Shown here piece after piece: positions 18,018-29,922 of a DNA stretch of 64,000 nucleotides. Each line of letters opens with the position of its first letter. Position 1 is the stretch's first letter. This stretch comes from Deltaproteobacteria bacterium HGW-Deltaproteobacteria-6 (GTDB taxonomy: Bacteria; Desulfobacterota; Syntrophia; Syntrophales; Smithellaceae): contig PHAT01000005.1 of NCBI GenBank assembly GCA_002840435.1, positions 162,460 through 226,459 on the forward strand, given 5' to 3'. The translations under genes and the position numbers were made by a program. Below the pieces are notes generated by a model. That model saw nothing but the letters and a program-made list of their open reading frames with translations. It was not told the DNA's origin and did no database searches.

Positions 18018-18023
18018 TGTCAA
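18018..18023 (-). promoter_or_regulatory. Possible -35 element for ftsY
   Basis: A consensus TTGACA on the minus strand lies about 125 bp before ftsY. The best -10 candidates (TATGAA at 15 bp or TGAATA at 17 bp) are weak, so ftsY may have its own promoter in addition to read-through from smc. Confidence 0.25.
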
Positions 18024-18055
18024 TCAAATTTTCTTTGCTAAAGTAACGGAATGGA

Positions 18056-21000
18056 TTAGTTCAGATTGACGGAAACCAGAGACGATATGCCCTGTTTTTG
18101 CATGGTCACGCCAAAGAGCGTGTCGGCGACTTCCATCGTGCTCTTATTATGCGTAATCATGATAACCTGGGACTTCTCGGCAACATCCCTGATCAAGCGG
18201 TTAAACAGGTTGGTATTCGCATCATCCAGCGCTGCATCGACTTCGTCAAGAATCAGGAAAGGCGTTGGACGGTATAGCAGAATCGCAAAAATCAGTGCAA
18301 TGGCCGCCAGGGATTTTTCGCCGCCGGACAGCAGACTGACACTTTGCGCTTTTTTACCCGGAATCTGGATATCAATATCAACCCCGGTTTCCAGCAAATC
18401 ATTTTCATCGGTCAGGTGGAGTTCTCCGTGACCCCCGGGGAAAATATGAGAAAAAGTATCTTTAAAACATGCATTGACAGCCGCAAAGGTTTCGGCAAAC
18501 CTCTCACGGGATATTTTGTTGATCCGGGTAATGGTTCTCTGCAGCGACGCTAGCGACTCGTTGAGATCGGACAACTGCGTCGTCAAAAACTGATTGCGTT
18601 GATCGAGCTCTGCATATTCATTGAGCGCCAGCAGATTCACCTCGCCGAAATTGTCAATGATCTGCTTGTCTTTTTCCAAAAGAGCGGCGAGTTCGGCAAT
18701 TTTGTCATCATCCACCATGGTGAAATCCGCCATCATGGCCGCAAGATCAACGCTGTGCTTTTCAGCAACTGCCTTTTGCAGATTCTCAATGTTTAAGGCC
18801 ACTTCGCGGCACTGCATTTCCAGTTCGTTTGTTTGCCGATGCAAATCATCGAGTTTCTTTTTGACGTCGCGAATTTCGTTTTCCTGAACTTTCAGCAGTT
18901 CATCCTCGTGCGCCCTTTTTTCTTTCATTTCAGCCAATACGGCATCACAGGACGCCAGGCTCTGATAGAGCGCCTGCAGCGCCGTTTGCTCCGCTTCAAC
19001 GGCGGATGCCAATTCGGTCATCTGGTTTTGACAGGCAACGATCTCTTCGCTCTTTCTCGCAACTTCACTTTCATTGACGCTCATATCATGTTGCAACCGC
19101 GCGATGGTTCTCAGATCCGCTTCTTTCTTTTCCATCAGAGAAGCCAACAGAACTTTTTTCTCCGTGAGAAGCTTCTCCTGCGCATCAATGGCCGCCCTCG
19201 ATTGCTGACGACGGCTGTTTAATACGGAGATGATTTCGTTGAGCTCTTTTTCCGCCGCTTCTCTCTGGAGAACATCCGCTTTGATCTCCAGCAATTTTTG
19301 TTCGGCCTGGGCTTCTTCTGTTTTAATATTCTGACGGTTAAATTCAAGCACGGCAATTCTCTGCTTCAATCTACCCGTTTCATCCTCGAAGCGCTCCATA
19401 TCTTTTTTCCGGCCGTTGATATCTATCTCCAGCCGGTGCGCCCTGTTTTTTAATCCGGTGAGTTCTTCATCCCAGCGGGCAATTGATGAAACCAGTTTTT
19501 TCTTTTCCTGAAGTTGATCCTCCAGCTCGACGGATAGTCTGGACACTTCCGTTTCCAGTTCCGCGATTTCTCTTTTAGTAGCCAGCAGACTTTTTTCCAC
19601 CGCCGAGCCGCTGCCGCCCGTCAGTACGCCGTGCGGACTGATGGTATCACCGTCCGGCGTCACAAAAGTCCCCCGGAAGCCGTTTTTCTTCCACAGATTG
19701 ATGCCGCTTTCCATCGTCGGCGTTAATAAGACATCCCCCAGCAGACAATCGGCAATCTGTTTGAATTCGTCCTTCACAACCACTTTGCGCAGCAGGGGCT
19801 CCGCATCCAGGAGATGTTCGGCGCTGTAAGTTTCAGCGTAATTGCCTCGCAACTCCACCGGCACAAAACTGCCCCGGCCCAACTGATAACTTTTCAGATA
19901 GTCAATGGCGCGCACGCCTTCTTCCTGATTCTTCACGACGACATATTGCAGCTTATCGCCCAACACCGCTTCCACCGCCGACTCATATTCGCGCGGCACA
20001 TTGATGTGATCGGCTACCACACCGTAAAACGTATCCAGACTTTCCTGCTTCTCAATAACCTTCTTCACACCTTCGTTGGACCATTTAAAGGCCGCCTGAA
20101 ATTCCGTAAGCGATTGCAGGCGCGATGATTTACCGCCTGCTTCTTCTTTAATCTGCATGATTCGTTCTTCAACCATCTGCAAATCCGATTTGGCTCTTTC
20201 CAGTTCGTCGGCAGTGGTTTCTTTCTGGTCCGCCAGCCTCACTATTTCTTCTTCTTCCGCCGCCAGACCCGAGATGAGCAATTGCAGTTTATCCGTTAAT
20301 TCGGTCAGTCTGTTTTTATCCTGTTCAATTTCACGGATTTCCCGTTCCTCGCGCTTCCTGAAATCCTCCATGTTCTTATTGAGGCTCGCAATAACGTTAT
20401 TGAACTTGGCCAGATCCTGCATCACGTCAATATAACGGATTTTATGTTCTTCCAGACGGGAATTGATTTCCCGGTCGCCTTCCAATAACCCCTGAACCTG
20501 CTGCTGTCCTTCATCCAATTCATCCTGGAGCTGACTCATCTGGTTAAAAGCGTCCGCGGCCTTCTTTTGCAGATTTTCAACCTCGACAATCAAACTTGAC
20601 TTTTTCTGTTCCATTACATCTATTTCAGCCTGATCTTTTTGTTTACGCTCCGAGGCTTCCGTCATCCGGCGCCGCGAAAATTCGATATTCTTTTCCTTGA
20701 TGTTGATGGAATTCTTAATTTCATAAAGTTCGGTTTGATGGCGGCTGATCAGTTCATCATTTTCCAGCAGTTTCGCCTTCATTTCTTCCAGCGCGGATTC
20801 CTTTGCTTCCAGTTGAGCGTTGATACCTTCCAGCTGCTCGGAGAAGCCGCCGCGAACATCCTGCAGTGTGGCGTTTTTTTCGGCCAATCTGGCAAAGCCC
20901 TGTTGGGACAAAACCAGTTCCGTTTCTTTAATGCGCAGTTTTACTTCTTTGTATTGTTCGGCCTTTTTAGCCTGCCTTGCTATGGCATTAAGCTGGGATT

Positions 21001-21604
21001 TGACTTCCTTGTGGATATCATTGAGACGCAAAATGTTCTGCTTGGTGGCCTCCATCTTCCGAACGGCAGCATCTTTACGGCTTTTATATTTGGATACTCC
21101 GGCCGCGTCTTCGATAAATAAGCGGCGATCCTCCGGTTTGGCTTCCACCAGAGAGGACACGGAGCCCTGCTCAACCAGCGAATAGGTGCGGGCGCCGACA
21201 CCCGTACCCATAAAAAACTCTTTGATGTCCAGCAAACGGCAGGGCACGCGATTGATGCAATATTCACTTTCGCCATCCAGCACAACCTTGCGAGAAATGG
21301 ATACCTCCGTCAATTCGCCATAAACACCGGGAAAGCTCGATCCATTGCTCGCCAGCGTCATGACGACCTCCGCCATGCTCACGGGAGCGGCGTCTTCACT
21401 GCCGTTAAAGACCACATCATCCATTTTCTTGCCGCGCAACGCTTTAACGCGCTGTTCGCCCATCACCCAGCGAATCGAATCAACCACATTTGATTTTCCA
21501 CAACCATTGGGACCGACAACCGCATTGACGCCTTTTGAAAAATCAATGACGACCTTGTCGCGGAAAGATTTGAAACCTGCTATTTCCAAACGTTTTAATT
21601 TCAT
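18056..21604 (-). CDS. smc: Chromosome segregation protein SMC
   Basis: Condensin ATPase of 1182 residues, a typical full length. The N-terminal head has GPNGCGKSNVVDSIRWVMGEQ-type Walker A at residues 32-39. A long coiled coil follows to about 500, then the hinge (about 520-660, with YGVVADHINVP and the glycine-rich GGSGS), the return coiled coil, and a C-terminal head with signature LLSGGEKSLAAIAL and Walker B FLILDEVDAALDD. It acts in the cytosol on DNA, normally with ScpA and ScpB, which are not in this window. The upstream 240 bp are AT-rich and gene-free, consistent with a promoter. Confidence 0.97.
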   Translation of the reverse strand: MKLKRLEIAGFKSFRDKVVIDFSKGVNAVVGPNGCGKSNVVDSIRWVMGEQRVKALRGKKMDDVVFNGSEDAAPVSMAEVVMTLASNGSSFPGVYGELTEVSISRKVVLDGESEYCINRVPCRLLDIKEFFMGTGVGARTYSLVEQGSVSSLVEAKPEDRRLFIEDAAGVSKYKSRKDAAVRKMEATKQNILRLNDIHKEVKSQLNAIARQAKKAEQYKEVKLRIKETELVLSQQGFARLAEKNATLQDVRGGFSEQLEGINAQLEAKESALEEMKAKLLENDELISRHQTELYEIKNSINIKEKNIEFSRRRMTEASERKQKDQAEIDVMEQKKSSLIVEVENLQKKAADAFNQMSQLQDELDEGQQQVQGLLEGDREINSRLEEHKIRYIDVMQDLAKFNNVIASLNKNMEDFRKREEREIREIEQDKNRLTELTDKLQLLISGLAAEEEEIVRLADQKETTADELERAKSDLQMVEERIMQIKEEAGGKSSRLQSLTEFQAAFKWSNEGVKKVIEKQESLDTFYGVVADHINVPREYESAVEAVLGDKLQYVVVKNQEEGVRAIDYLKSYQLGRGSFVPVELRGNYAETYSAEHLLDAEPLLRKVVVKDEFKQIADCLLGDVLLTPTMESGINLWKKNGFRGTFVTPDGDTISPHGVLTGGSGSAVEKSLLATKREIAELETEVSRLSVELEDQLQEKKKLVSSIARWDEELTGLKNRAHRLEIDINGRKKDMERFEDETGRLKQRIAVLEFNRQNIKTEEAQAEQKLLEIKADVLQREAAEKELNEIISVLNSRRQQSRAAIDAQEKLLTEKKVLLASLMEKKEADLRTIARLQHDMSVNESEVARKSEEIVACQNQMTELASAVEAEQTALQALYQSLASCDAVLAEMKEKRAHEDELLKVQENEIRDVKKKLDDLHRQTNELEMQCREVALNIENLQKAVAEKHSVDLAAMMADFTMVDDDKIAELAALLEKDKQIIDNFGEVNLLALNEYAELDQRNQFLTTQLSDLNESLASLQRTITRINKISRERFAETFAAVNACFKDTFSHIFPGGHGELHLTDENDLLETGVDIDIQIPGKKAQSVSLLSGGEKSLAAIALIFAILLYRPTPFLILDEVDAALDDANTNLFNRLIRDVAEKSQVIMITHNKSTMEVADTLFGVTMQKQGISSLVSVNLN

Positions 21605-21848
21605 AACGTATCTTTAATCGAAGTGTTTAAATTTTAAAAAAGCCTAACAAAAGATATTTCCTTTGTAAAGTGAAAATACAACAAAATGTATGAATGAAAA
21701 AATCATACCACAATATATAGTGCTTTGACCATTGGAGCAAGAAAGATACGCATTAAGGAAAATACGGCGGGAAGACAAATAATTGGACGAAATTCAAATT
21801 AAATTTAACTAAAAAAAATTGTGATCATGTCGCCAAATTAAGAAGCCC

Positions 21849-22859
21849 TTAAAAAACACCGTCAAGTTTATTACCACAATGGGAACATGAATTGTCCGAT
21901 AGGTTATTATCTGTAATTCGATAACCATTACGTTTAATTAGCAGCCTTTGGCAATTGGAGCAATACGTATTTTCGCCGTCATCACCCGGCACGTTGCCAC
22001 TATACACATATTTCAACCCGGCTTCTTTCCCGATATCACAGGCGCGATGCAGCGAAGAGACGGGGGTTGAAGGTGTCGAAAGCAGCTTGAACTGAGGATG
22101 GAATCTGCTGATATGCCATGGAGTTTCCGAACCCAGGCTGGAAATAAACGCGGCAATCTCTTTCAATTCTTCCGGAGAATCATTCAAACCGGGGATAAGC
22201 AATGTGGTGATTTCCAACCAGATTCCCTGCTGCTTCATTTTTATCAAACTGTCCAGAACCGGTTTGAGTCGCGCGCCACACTGTTTCTTATAAAATTCAT
22301 CCCGAAAAGACTTTAAATCCACATTGGCGGCGGCAAGATAAGGCGCAATTATTTCAATCGCCTCCAGTGTCATAAACCCATTCGTAACAAAAACATTTTT
22401 CAAACCTTCACCGCAGGCAGTCTTTGCGGTTTCCAGAGCGGTTTCCATATAAACGGTAGGTTCCGTATAGGTATAAGCAATCGTTTTGCAAGAACTTTTT
22501 TGGGCGCGCTCTACGATGGCCGCAGGTGACGTATCTTCGCCCATAATCATCAAGGTGGAGCGAGGCATTTGGGATATTTCATGATTTTGGCAAAATTCGC
22601 AGCTTAAATTACAGCCGACGGTGGCAATGGAATAGGATCGTGAAGCGGGATAAACATGAAAAAAAGGTTTTTTTTCAATAGGGTCAACATGCTCGGCAAT
22701 CAGTGTCCCGAAGACAAGGGAGTACAAAATACCATCCCTGTTTTCACGGACACCGCATAGCCCGCGCCGATCGGGGTTTATTTTGCACCGGTGGGCGCAT
22801 AGCGCACATTGCACACGGGAATCGGCAAGCTTTTTATAAAGTAACGCTTCTCTGATCAT
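21849..22859 (-). CDS. amrS: Radical SAM enzyme of the AmrS (AmmeMemoRadiSam) type
   Basis: A 336-residue radical SAM protein. An N-terminal cysteine region CALCAHRCKIN...GLCGVREN precedes the cluster motif CNLSCEFCQN near residue 83, the CX3CX2C that holds the catalytic [4Fe-4S] cluster. YTYTEPTVYMETA, LKSF and SRFHPQFKL follow as in the family once called PflA-like. The C-terminus adds CSNCQRLLI and CSHCG, a likely extra zinc or cluster site. AmrS proteins often accompany AmmeMemo partners, but neither the A nor the B component is adjacent here. Its ATG overlaps the methyltransferase stop by four bases (ATGA), implying coupled translation. Confidence 0.86.
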   Translation of the reverse strand: MIREALLYKKLADSRVQCALCAHRCKINPDRRGLCGVRENRDGILYSLVFGTLIAEHVDPIEKKPFFHVYPASRSYSIATVGCNLSCEFCQNHEISQMPRSTLMIMGEDTSPAAIVERAQKSSCKTIAYTYTEPTVYMETALETAKTACGEGLKNVFVTNGFMTLEAIEIIAPYLAAANVDLKSFRDEFYKKQCGARLKPVLDSLIKMKQQGIWLEITTLLIPGLNDSPEELKEIAAFISSLGSETPWHISRFHPQFKLLSTPSTPVSSLHRACDIGKEAGLKYVYSGNVPGDDGENTYCSNCQRLLIKRNGYRITDNNLSDNSCSHCGNKLDGVF

Positions 22860-23638
22860 CGGTCAGCCTCTTTTAACATGCCCCGGACAGCCTCCGGAGC
22901 TCCGGTCTCCGTATCGGCTTTCAACTCGAATGAATTTATAATGGGGTTTTGAACGGTTCGGTAAGTATATCGAACAGGAACTATCATACCGACAAATGCA
23001 CCCAATGGATTATTTTTCATTGGGAAAAGTTCTTCCAGTTCCGAGAACAGCGTATAAACAGGACTGGGGAGGTAAATAACGGACCCCCACCTGATGGAAG
23101 AAGTTTCCACTGTTTCTTTGATAATGGATTGCATTTCACCGATAGAGAAGAAACGAATGGCGGGGACGGTGGGAAAGCCAAAAAGTTTTCGCACAGAGCG
23201 TTCGGTTCCTGCCAGAAAATGCTTATTGAAAAAGCCGATAAATACACGGTTACGGCTGACCCGGACAGCCTCAGCAATGATTTTTTGCGGGTCGCCCGGA
23301 GGCTGCGGACCATTCATCAGAGTGACAATATCAAATTCATTATCGGAAAAAGGAAGGTCTGTGGTGTCTCCCTGAACCAATTCACATTGATTACCAAGTT
23401 TTTTCCGGGCCAGCTCCAGAGCTTTAGCCGACGAGTCAATTCCCGTCAGGACACATTTTTCCTGTTGGAACAAGCGCAGATAGTTCCCTGTTCCGCAACC
23501 CACATCCAGCAGAGATTCCCCCATGGCAGGAGACACTAAATCCAAAATTAGTTTTTCTTGACGGGAAAATATATATTGTCCTAATTCTGATTCCAGCCAT
23601 TTCTCCCCTGACGCGGCCTGAAGTGGATCGAAAGACAT
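22856..23638 (-). CDS. Class I SAM-dependent methyltransferase
   Basis: A 260-residue methyltransferase of the UbiE/Methyltransf_11 type. Motif I is LLDVGCGTGNYLRLF around residue 45, followed by an acidic residue in TGIDSSAKAL, DTTDLPFSDNEFDIV and the short NGPQPP in place of a usual post-motif. I chose the ATG at 23638 because GGGAGGGG lies eight bases upstream; the ATG at 23656 overlaps that site. Substrate unknown. The tight ATGA overlap with the radical SAM gene suggests the two modify the same molecule or act in one pathway; that is inference. Confidence 0.82.
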   Translation of the reverse strand: MSFDPLQAASGEKWLESELGQYIFSRQEKLILDLVSPAMGESLLDVGCGTGNYLRLFQQEKCVLTGIDSSAKALELARKKLGNQCELVQGDTTDLPFSDNEFDIVTLMNGPQPPGDPQKIIAEAVRVSRNRVFIGFFNKHFLAGTERSVRKLFGFPTVPAIRFFSIGEMQSIIKETVETSSIRWGSVIYLPSPVYTLFSELEELFPMKNNPLGAFVGMIVPVRYTYRTVQNPIINSFELKADTETGAPEAVRGMLKEADR

Positions 23639-23773
23639 GAAGCCAACCCCTCCCATTGCTGCATAACATTTAATTATTTCGCAACACCTACACGATCATC
23701 AATCTTGGATGGACTAACACTAATTCATATCTTTATTATAATCAATATCAAGATAATTGCCTCAGGCAAATTT

Positions 23774-24766
23774 TCATCCGCCGATGTCGGACATGTCACG
23801 ATGGCATTTTTTCAGATGCCTGTCTGTGCAGTCCAGATCGTGTTTTTCGGGTTTCAGCAATATCGCCTGACGGATAAGGCCGGAGAGCTCGGCATCATCA
23901 CAATGACGATTGAGAGCCGCCTTCAAATCAATTTCTTCATCCTTAATCAGACAAGCACGCAGTTTCCCATCGGCCATCAGGCGCAAACGGTTACAAGTTG
24001 AACAAAAATGATCGCTGACCGGATTAATAAACCCAACTTCACCCGGTCCGCCTTTCAGCCTATAAATTCTGGCCGGTCCGTCTGATTTGTTCTTTTTGCC
24101 CGGCAAGGGCTCAAGCTGAAGATGTTTACTGATTTTTGCGAACAACTGGTTTGTCGGCAGGAAGTCTTCGGGTTGATCTGCGTTTACCTGACTGATCGGC
24201 ATAAGCTCGATAAATCGGATTTGAAAAGGTTTTTTCATCGCCAATTGCGCAAAATCAAGAACCTCATCGTCGTTGAAGCCGGTCATCACAACCGTGTTGA
24301 TTTTTATAGGGGAAAAGCCTGCCTTTTCGGCAGCAGCAATGCCCCGAAAAACATCGTCAAGGTTTCCGCCTCTGGTTATTTGAAAATATTTGTCTTTGTC
24401 GAGAGAATCAAGACTGATATTGATTCTGGTGATACCGGCTTTAAAAATATCTTCTGCATACTGATCCAGGAGAATGCCGTTGGTTGTTAAGCTGATATCC
24501 TGAAGGCCCCGTATTTTTTTCAAATCTTTAGCGAACTCAACAAAGCCCCGGCGGACAAGAGGTTCACCGCCAGTCAGCCGGATCTTGATCATGCCCATCT
24601 TAACCGCTTGGGAAACGATGCGAAGAATATCTTCATACCGGAGAATATCGTCATGCCCTTTCAACGAAATTCCTTCCTTGGGCCGGCAATATGTGCAACG
24701 TAAATTGCATCGTTCTGTAATGGAAACTCGCAGATAGTTTATATCTCTGTCGTATTTATCCAGCAT
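23774..24766 (-). CDS. moaA: GTP 3',8-cyclase
   Basis: Radical SAM enzyme that, with MoaC, converts GTP to cyclic pyranopterin monophosphate in molybdenum cofactor synthesis. Of 330 residues, the N-terminal cluster motif is CNLRCTYC at 20-27, then LTGGEPLVR, LTTNG and ISLDSL. The C-terminal second cluster uses FCSTCNRLRL and a later CL. The chain ends in Gly-Gly (SDIGG), the conserved tail needed by MoaA. No other moa gene is adjacent, and I see no molybdenum-cofactor riboswitch upstream. Confidence 0.95.
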   Translation of the reverse strand: MLDKYDRDINYLRVSITERCNLRCTYCRPKEGISLKGHDDILRYEDILRIVSQAVKMGMIKIRLTGGEPLVRRGFVEFAKDLKKIRGLQDISLTTNGILLDQYAEDIFKAGITRINISLDSLDKDKYFQITRGGNLDDVFRGIAAAEKAGFSPIKINTVVMTGFNDDEVLDFAQLAMKKPFQIRFIELMPISQVNADQPEDFLPTNQLFAKISKHLQLEPLPGKKNKSDGPARIYRLKGGPGEVGFINPVSDHFCSTCNRLRLMADGKLRACLIKDEEIDLKAALNRHCDDAELSGLIRQAILLKPEKHDLDCTDRHLKKCHRDMSDIGG

Positions 24767-24912
24767 GACTTTACTACAATCTCCTTAATTACCTGACTGG
24801 CGTTCATAGCATAAACCATCAGACAAAACAACTTTAGCCTGTGGAATAGAATAGAATCCTTCAATGATCCGGATAAGCGCATATATACTGGAAACAAAAA
24901 GTGAAATGTTTC

Positions 24913-24940
24913 TTGACAGGACACTGTTTCTCGTTTAAAC
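24913..24940 (+). promoter_or_regulatory. Putative promoter of greA
   Basis: TTGACA (24913-24918), perfect to consensus, is followed after 16 bp by the weaker TTAAAC. Transcription would begin about 70 bases before the greA start. Confidence 0.35.
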
Positions 24941-25018
24941 AAAAATTTAGCGAGTTTCCTGCCTGTTGTTGAACAATAAAGATCACGTCAGAGCAAGGCA
25001 AAATAATCTGGAGTGTTT

Positions 25019-25498
25019 ATGGACAAGATACCTATTACTAAAGAGGGCTTTGAGAAATTAAAAAAGGATCTGGAGACCATCAAGAATGTGTCCATCCCTG
25101 AAAATGTTCGTGATATTGAAATAGCGCGTGCCCATGGTGACCTTTCCGAAAATGCGGAATATGCTGCAGCAAAAGAACGTCAGTCCCATCTTTACGGCAA
25201 ATCACAGGAATTGGAAAATAATCTGGCTTCGTGCAACATAATCGATATAACGGGGATAACCAGCGACAAGGTTGTTTTTGGATGTTTTGTGACCATAGCC
25301 GATATTGACAGTGACAACGGTGAAGAAATAAAATATCAGCTGGTCGGCCCTTTTGAATCGGATATCAATCAAAACAAAATTTCAGTAACATCACCTATCG
25401 GCAGAGCATTAATCGGGAAAAAAATTGATAGTGAAATTACCGTAAAAACACCGGGCGGTACCCGCAATTTTCAAGTTATCGACATTTCGGTTGACTAA
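25019..25498 (+). CDS. greA: Transcription elongation factor GreA
   Basis: Binds RNA polymerase through its secondary channel and stimulates cleavage of backtracked RNA. The 159 residues fit the family length. The N-terminal coiled-coil hairpin carries the acidic tip in HGDLSENAEYAAAKERQ, and the C-terminal FKBP-like domain ends with SPIGRALIGKKIDSEITVKTPGG. The ATG at 25019 gives the standard N-terminus MDKIPITKEG and has TGGAG upstream; a GTG two codons earlier is less likely. It is transcribed towards the atp operon and shares a terminator with it. Confidence 0.95.
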   Translation: MDKIPITKEGFEKLKKDLETIKNVSIPENVRDIEIARAHGDLSENAEYAAAKERQSHLYGKSQELENNLASCNIIDITGITSDKVVFGCFVTIADIDSDNGEEIKYQLVGPFESDINQNKISVTSPIGRALIGKKIDSEITVKTPGGTRNFQVIDISVD

Positions 25499-25537
25499 GT
25501 GATCAGCCCCGGAGCTACCGGACATTAATTTTTACCA

Positions 25538-25573
25538 TTAAAAAAGGCAGATCCTGTTGAAGTGATCTGCCTT
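25538..25573 (-). terminator. Intrinsic terminator of the atp operon (also serves greA)
   Basis: A perfect 10-bp stem, AAGGCAGATC with GATCTGCCTT, encloses a 10-base loop. Read on the minus strand it is followed by a run of six T, the right form to end the atp operon. On the plus strand the tail is a poorer CTTTAAT, but it may still end greA transcription. Confidence 0.85.
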
Positions 25574-25601
25574 CTTTAATCTATATTGCGACGGGTTAGT
25601 T

Positions 25602-26012
25602 TTACATTAATCTTTCAGCAACACTAATCCGGTTAATCGCGCGAGCAAGAGCCAAACGCATTTTTTCATAATCGTCATGCTCCTTGGTCAGTTGCGCCAA
25701 ACTCGCCGTAGCCTTTTCTTTTGCCCTCGTCGCTCTGTCTTTATCAATGGCATCAGCTCTTTCCGCCGTTTCAATTAATATGGTTACTTTACTGCCTGTC
25801 ACTTCCGCATAGCCGGTATTGACGGCATAATTTGTCTTTTTACCGGCAACCAGAAAATAAAGTTCACCAATATCCACTGATGTTAAGAAGGGTTCATGGC
25901 CTCGCAAAACCCCAAATTCACCTTCTGTTCCGGGAATTGTTACTTCATCCACTATTCCGGAAAAAGCAATTTTTTCCGGCGTTACAACTTCAAGCATTAA
26001 TTCATCCGACAT
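25602..26012 (-). CDS. atpC: ATP synthase epsilon subunit
   Basis: Central-stalk subunit of the F1 sector that also modulates ATPase activity. The 136 residues show the N-terminal beta sandwich ([29 protein letters not shown], the characteristic GEFGVL..H) and the C-terminal helical pair ([18 protein letters not shown]). It is the last gene of the operon, 15 bp after atpD. Confidence 0.95.
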   Translation of the reverse strand: MSDELMLEVVTPEKIAFSGIVDEVTIPGTEGEFGVLRGHEPFLTSVDIGELYFLVAGKKTNYAVNTGYAEVTGSKVTILIETAERADAIDKDRATRAKEKATASLAQLTKEHDDYEKMRLALARAINRISVAERLM

Positions 26013-26027
26013 TGAAATCCTCGCTTA

Positions 26028-27434
<1,407 letters not shown>

Positions 27435-28310
27435 TTAACCTTTCGACAAAGCTTCGGTACCGCCAACGATATCCATTAACTCCGCCGTAATTGCCGCCTG
27501 TCTTGCTTTATTCATTTTCAGCGTCAAACTGCTGATCAGTTCTTCGCAATTGCTGGTTGCATTATCCATGGCAGCCATCCGAGCGCCGTTTTCACCGGCT
27601 GATGTTTCCAGGAGAGCCCGATAAACCAAAACATGAACATACATCGGCAGTAATTTATGCAGCAACACTTCATCCGATGGTTCATAAGTATAATCAAGAC
27701 GCTTATCAGAATCCATCTCCGTATCCTGGCCGATTGACGGTAAAGGAAACAGCCGGACAATTGTAGGCTTCTGAACGGAAACATTGACAAACTGATTATA
27801 GATTAAATAGAGTTCGTCATACTCCTCTTTGATAAAAGGGGTAATAACTTCATCCGCAATGGAAACCGCCAGCGTCATGTCAAATTTACTTAAGACATCA
27901 ACCTTTTGTGCAATGATGTTCGACTTCTTTCGAAAAAAATCCCGGCCTTTGCGGCCGACGCTGACTAAGGCAATTTCTTTGCTTTCTTTTCCTTTTTCCT
28001 TTAAGAATCGCTCTGTTGCTTTAATAAGGTTTGTATTGAACCCGCCACAAAGCCCCCGGTCGGACGTCATACAAATAACTCTTATTTTTTTGGGGTCACG
28101 AACCGCCAGCAATGGATGAGAAGAACTATCCACACGTAAAGCAACACTACTAAGAACATCCATAAATTTTCCAGCGTAAGGCCGGAAATTTTCCATCTTC
28201 ATCTGCGCCGATTTAAATTTTGACGCGGCAACCATATTCATGGCGCGTGTGATCTGCTTCGTCTTTTGAACGGCGCTAACTTTTCTTTTTATGTCTTTAA
28301 GCGAGGCCAC
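27435..28310 (-). CDS. atpG: ATP synthase gamma subunit
   Basis: Rotor shaft of F1. The 291 residues begin MASLKDIKRKVSAVQKTKQITRAM, whose helix enters the alpha3beta3 core, contain the SDRGLCGGFN signature near residue 85, and end with the conserved MDNATSNCEELISSLTLKMNKARQAAIT helix (quoted in parts: NATSNCEEL and NKARQAAIT). The order atpA-atpG-atpD is standard. Confidence 0.96.
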   Translation of the reverse strand: MASLKDIKRKVSAVQKTKQITRAMNMVAASKFKSAQMKMENFRPYAGKFMDVLSSVALRVDSSSHPLLAVRDPKKIRVICMTSDRGLCGGFNTNLIKATERFLKEKGKESKEIALVSVGRKGRDFFRKKSNIIAQKVDVLSKFDMTLAVSIADEVITPFIKEEYDELYLIYNQFVNVSVQKPTIVRLFPLPSIGQDTEMDSDKRLDYTYEPSDEVLLHKLLPMYVHVLVYRALLETSAGENGARMAAMDNATSNCEELISSLTLKMNKARQAAITAELMDIVGGTEALSKG

Positions 28311-28405
28311 TGAAGATTCTCCTCAACTGTTTAATTTGGACTTTAATCCGTCGTTCCTGTAACCAGAATTTTTACCACAAAATTCTATTTCATCTTCTTT
28401 ACAAT

Positions 28406-29920
28406 TTATTCCGCCACAAAAACGGAGTCGAATGCAGTCAGAGCATCCTTCATCTTCTTTTCCAGCTCAGGCGAAATAATCTTTTTATCTTCTATTTCTT
28501 TCAAAATATCAGAATGCTTGCTTTCAACGAAACTCAACAACTGTTTTTCATAGGCCTGGACTTTTTCAACATCGACTTTATCAATAAAACCTCTTGTTCC
28601 CGCAAACAGGACAACAATTTCCTGTCCCAGAGACATGGGCTGATATTGCGGCTGTTTAAGCAACTCAACCAGACGAACACCACGATCCAACTGCGCTTGC
28701 GTGGATTTGTCGAGATCGGAACCGAATTGGGCAAATGCTGCCAGTTCACGGAACTGGGCCAGATCAAGTTTCAGCGTGCCGGCAACCTGCTTCATCGCCT
28801 TCACCTGGGCTGCGCCGCCGACGCGGGACACGGACAGACCGACGTTGATAGCCGGTCGGATACCGGAGAAGAACGAACTCGGTTCCAAATAAACCTGGCC
28901 GTCGGTAATTGAAATAACGTTGGTCGGAATGTAGGCCGACACATCGCCCGCCTGGGTTTCGATAATCGGCAGAGCGGTGAGCGATCCGCCGCCCAACTCC
29001 TGACTGACACGGGCTGAACGTTCCAGCAGACGGGAGTGATTGTAAAAAATGTCGCCGGGATAAGCTTCACGTCCGGGAGGACGACGTAAGAGCAGTGAAA
29101 TCTGACGGTAAGCAACTGCCTGTTTGGACAGATCGTCATAAACAATCAATGCATCCTGGCTCTTATCTCTAAAGTATTCACCAATACTGCAACCGGCATA
29201 GGCCGCGATATACTGAAGTGTTGCGGGATCGGAAGCGCATCCGGCAACGATACATGTGTAAGACATCGCGTCATGCTGTCTTAATTTTTCCACAACCTGC
29301 GCCACGGTGGATTTCTTCTGGCCGATGGCGACGTAGATACATTTAACGCCCGTATCTTTCTGGCGAATGATCGCATCGACGCAAATGGCTGTTTTACCAA
29401 TCTGGCGGTCGCCAATAATAAGTTCACGCTGGCCGCGTCCGATCGGCGTCATGGCATCAATGGCTTTGAGGCCCGTGTACATCGGCTGGTTAACGGGTTG
29501 GCGCGCGATAACACCTGGGGCAACCATTTCAATTCGGCGAAACTCGGTGGCTTCAATGGGGCCTTTACCATCCAGTGGCGCTCCCGTCGCGTCAATGACA
29601 CGGCCGAGCAGTCCTTCACCCACCGGAACCTGCGCGATTTTACCGGTTCTCTTAACGATATCACCTTCTTTGATATGTGTAACTTCTCCCAGAACGGCAA
29701 CACCGACATTATCTGCTTCCAGGTTGAGAACCATACCCAGAATGCCGCCGGGGAATTCAAGAAGCTCCATAACCATTGCGTTTTGAACACCGTAAACTCT
29801 CGCGATACCGTCACCGACAGACAGGACTGTTCCTGTTTCGCTTATATCCAGCTTTTTTTCATAGCTTTTAATTTGCTCAGAAATAATTTGACTAATTTCT
29901 TCCGCCTTGATTGCTTCCAT
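28406..29920 (-). CDS. atpA: ATP synthase alpha subunit
   Basis: Non-catalytic nucleotide-binding subunit of F1, 504 residues as expected. The N-terminal helix ([19 protein letters not shown]) contacts delta. The P-loop is [15 protein letters not shown], Walker B is [12 protein letters not shown], and [17 protein letters not shown] is the alpha signature. The start follows a GGGGAGGCAAG site two bases after the atpH stop. Confidence 0.97.
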   Translation of the reverse strand: MEAIKAEEISQIISEQIKSYEKKLDISETGTVLSVGDGIARVYGVQNAMVMELLEFPGGILGMVLNLEADNVGVAVLGEVTHIKEGDIVKRTGKIAQVPVGEGLLGRVIDATGAPLDGKGPIEATEFRRIEMVAPGVIARQPVNQPMYTGLKAIDAMTPIGRGQRELIIGDRQIGKTAICVDAIIRQKDTGVKCIYVAIGQKKSTVAQVVEKLRQHDAMSYTCIVAGCASDPATLQYIAAYAGCSIGEYFRDKSQDALIVYDDLSKQAVAYRQISLLLRRPPGREAYPGDIFYNHSRLLERSARVSQELGGGSLTALPIIETQAGDVSAYIPTNVISITDGQVYLEPSSFFSGIRPAINVGLSVSRVGGAAQVKAMKQVAGTLKLDLAQFRELAAFAQFGSDLDKSTQAQLDRGVRLVELLKQPQYQPMSLGQEIVVLFAGTRGFIDKVDVEKVQAYEKQLLSFVESKHSDILKEIEDKKIISPELEKKMKDALTAFDSVFVAE

Positions 29921-29922
29921 GT

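Noticed and set aside
24767-25018. A molybdenum-cofactor riboswitch upstream of moaA
   Set aside because: I could not find the conserved core on the minus strand.
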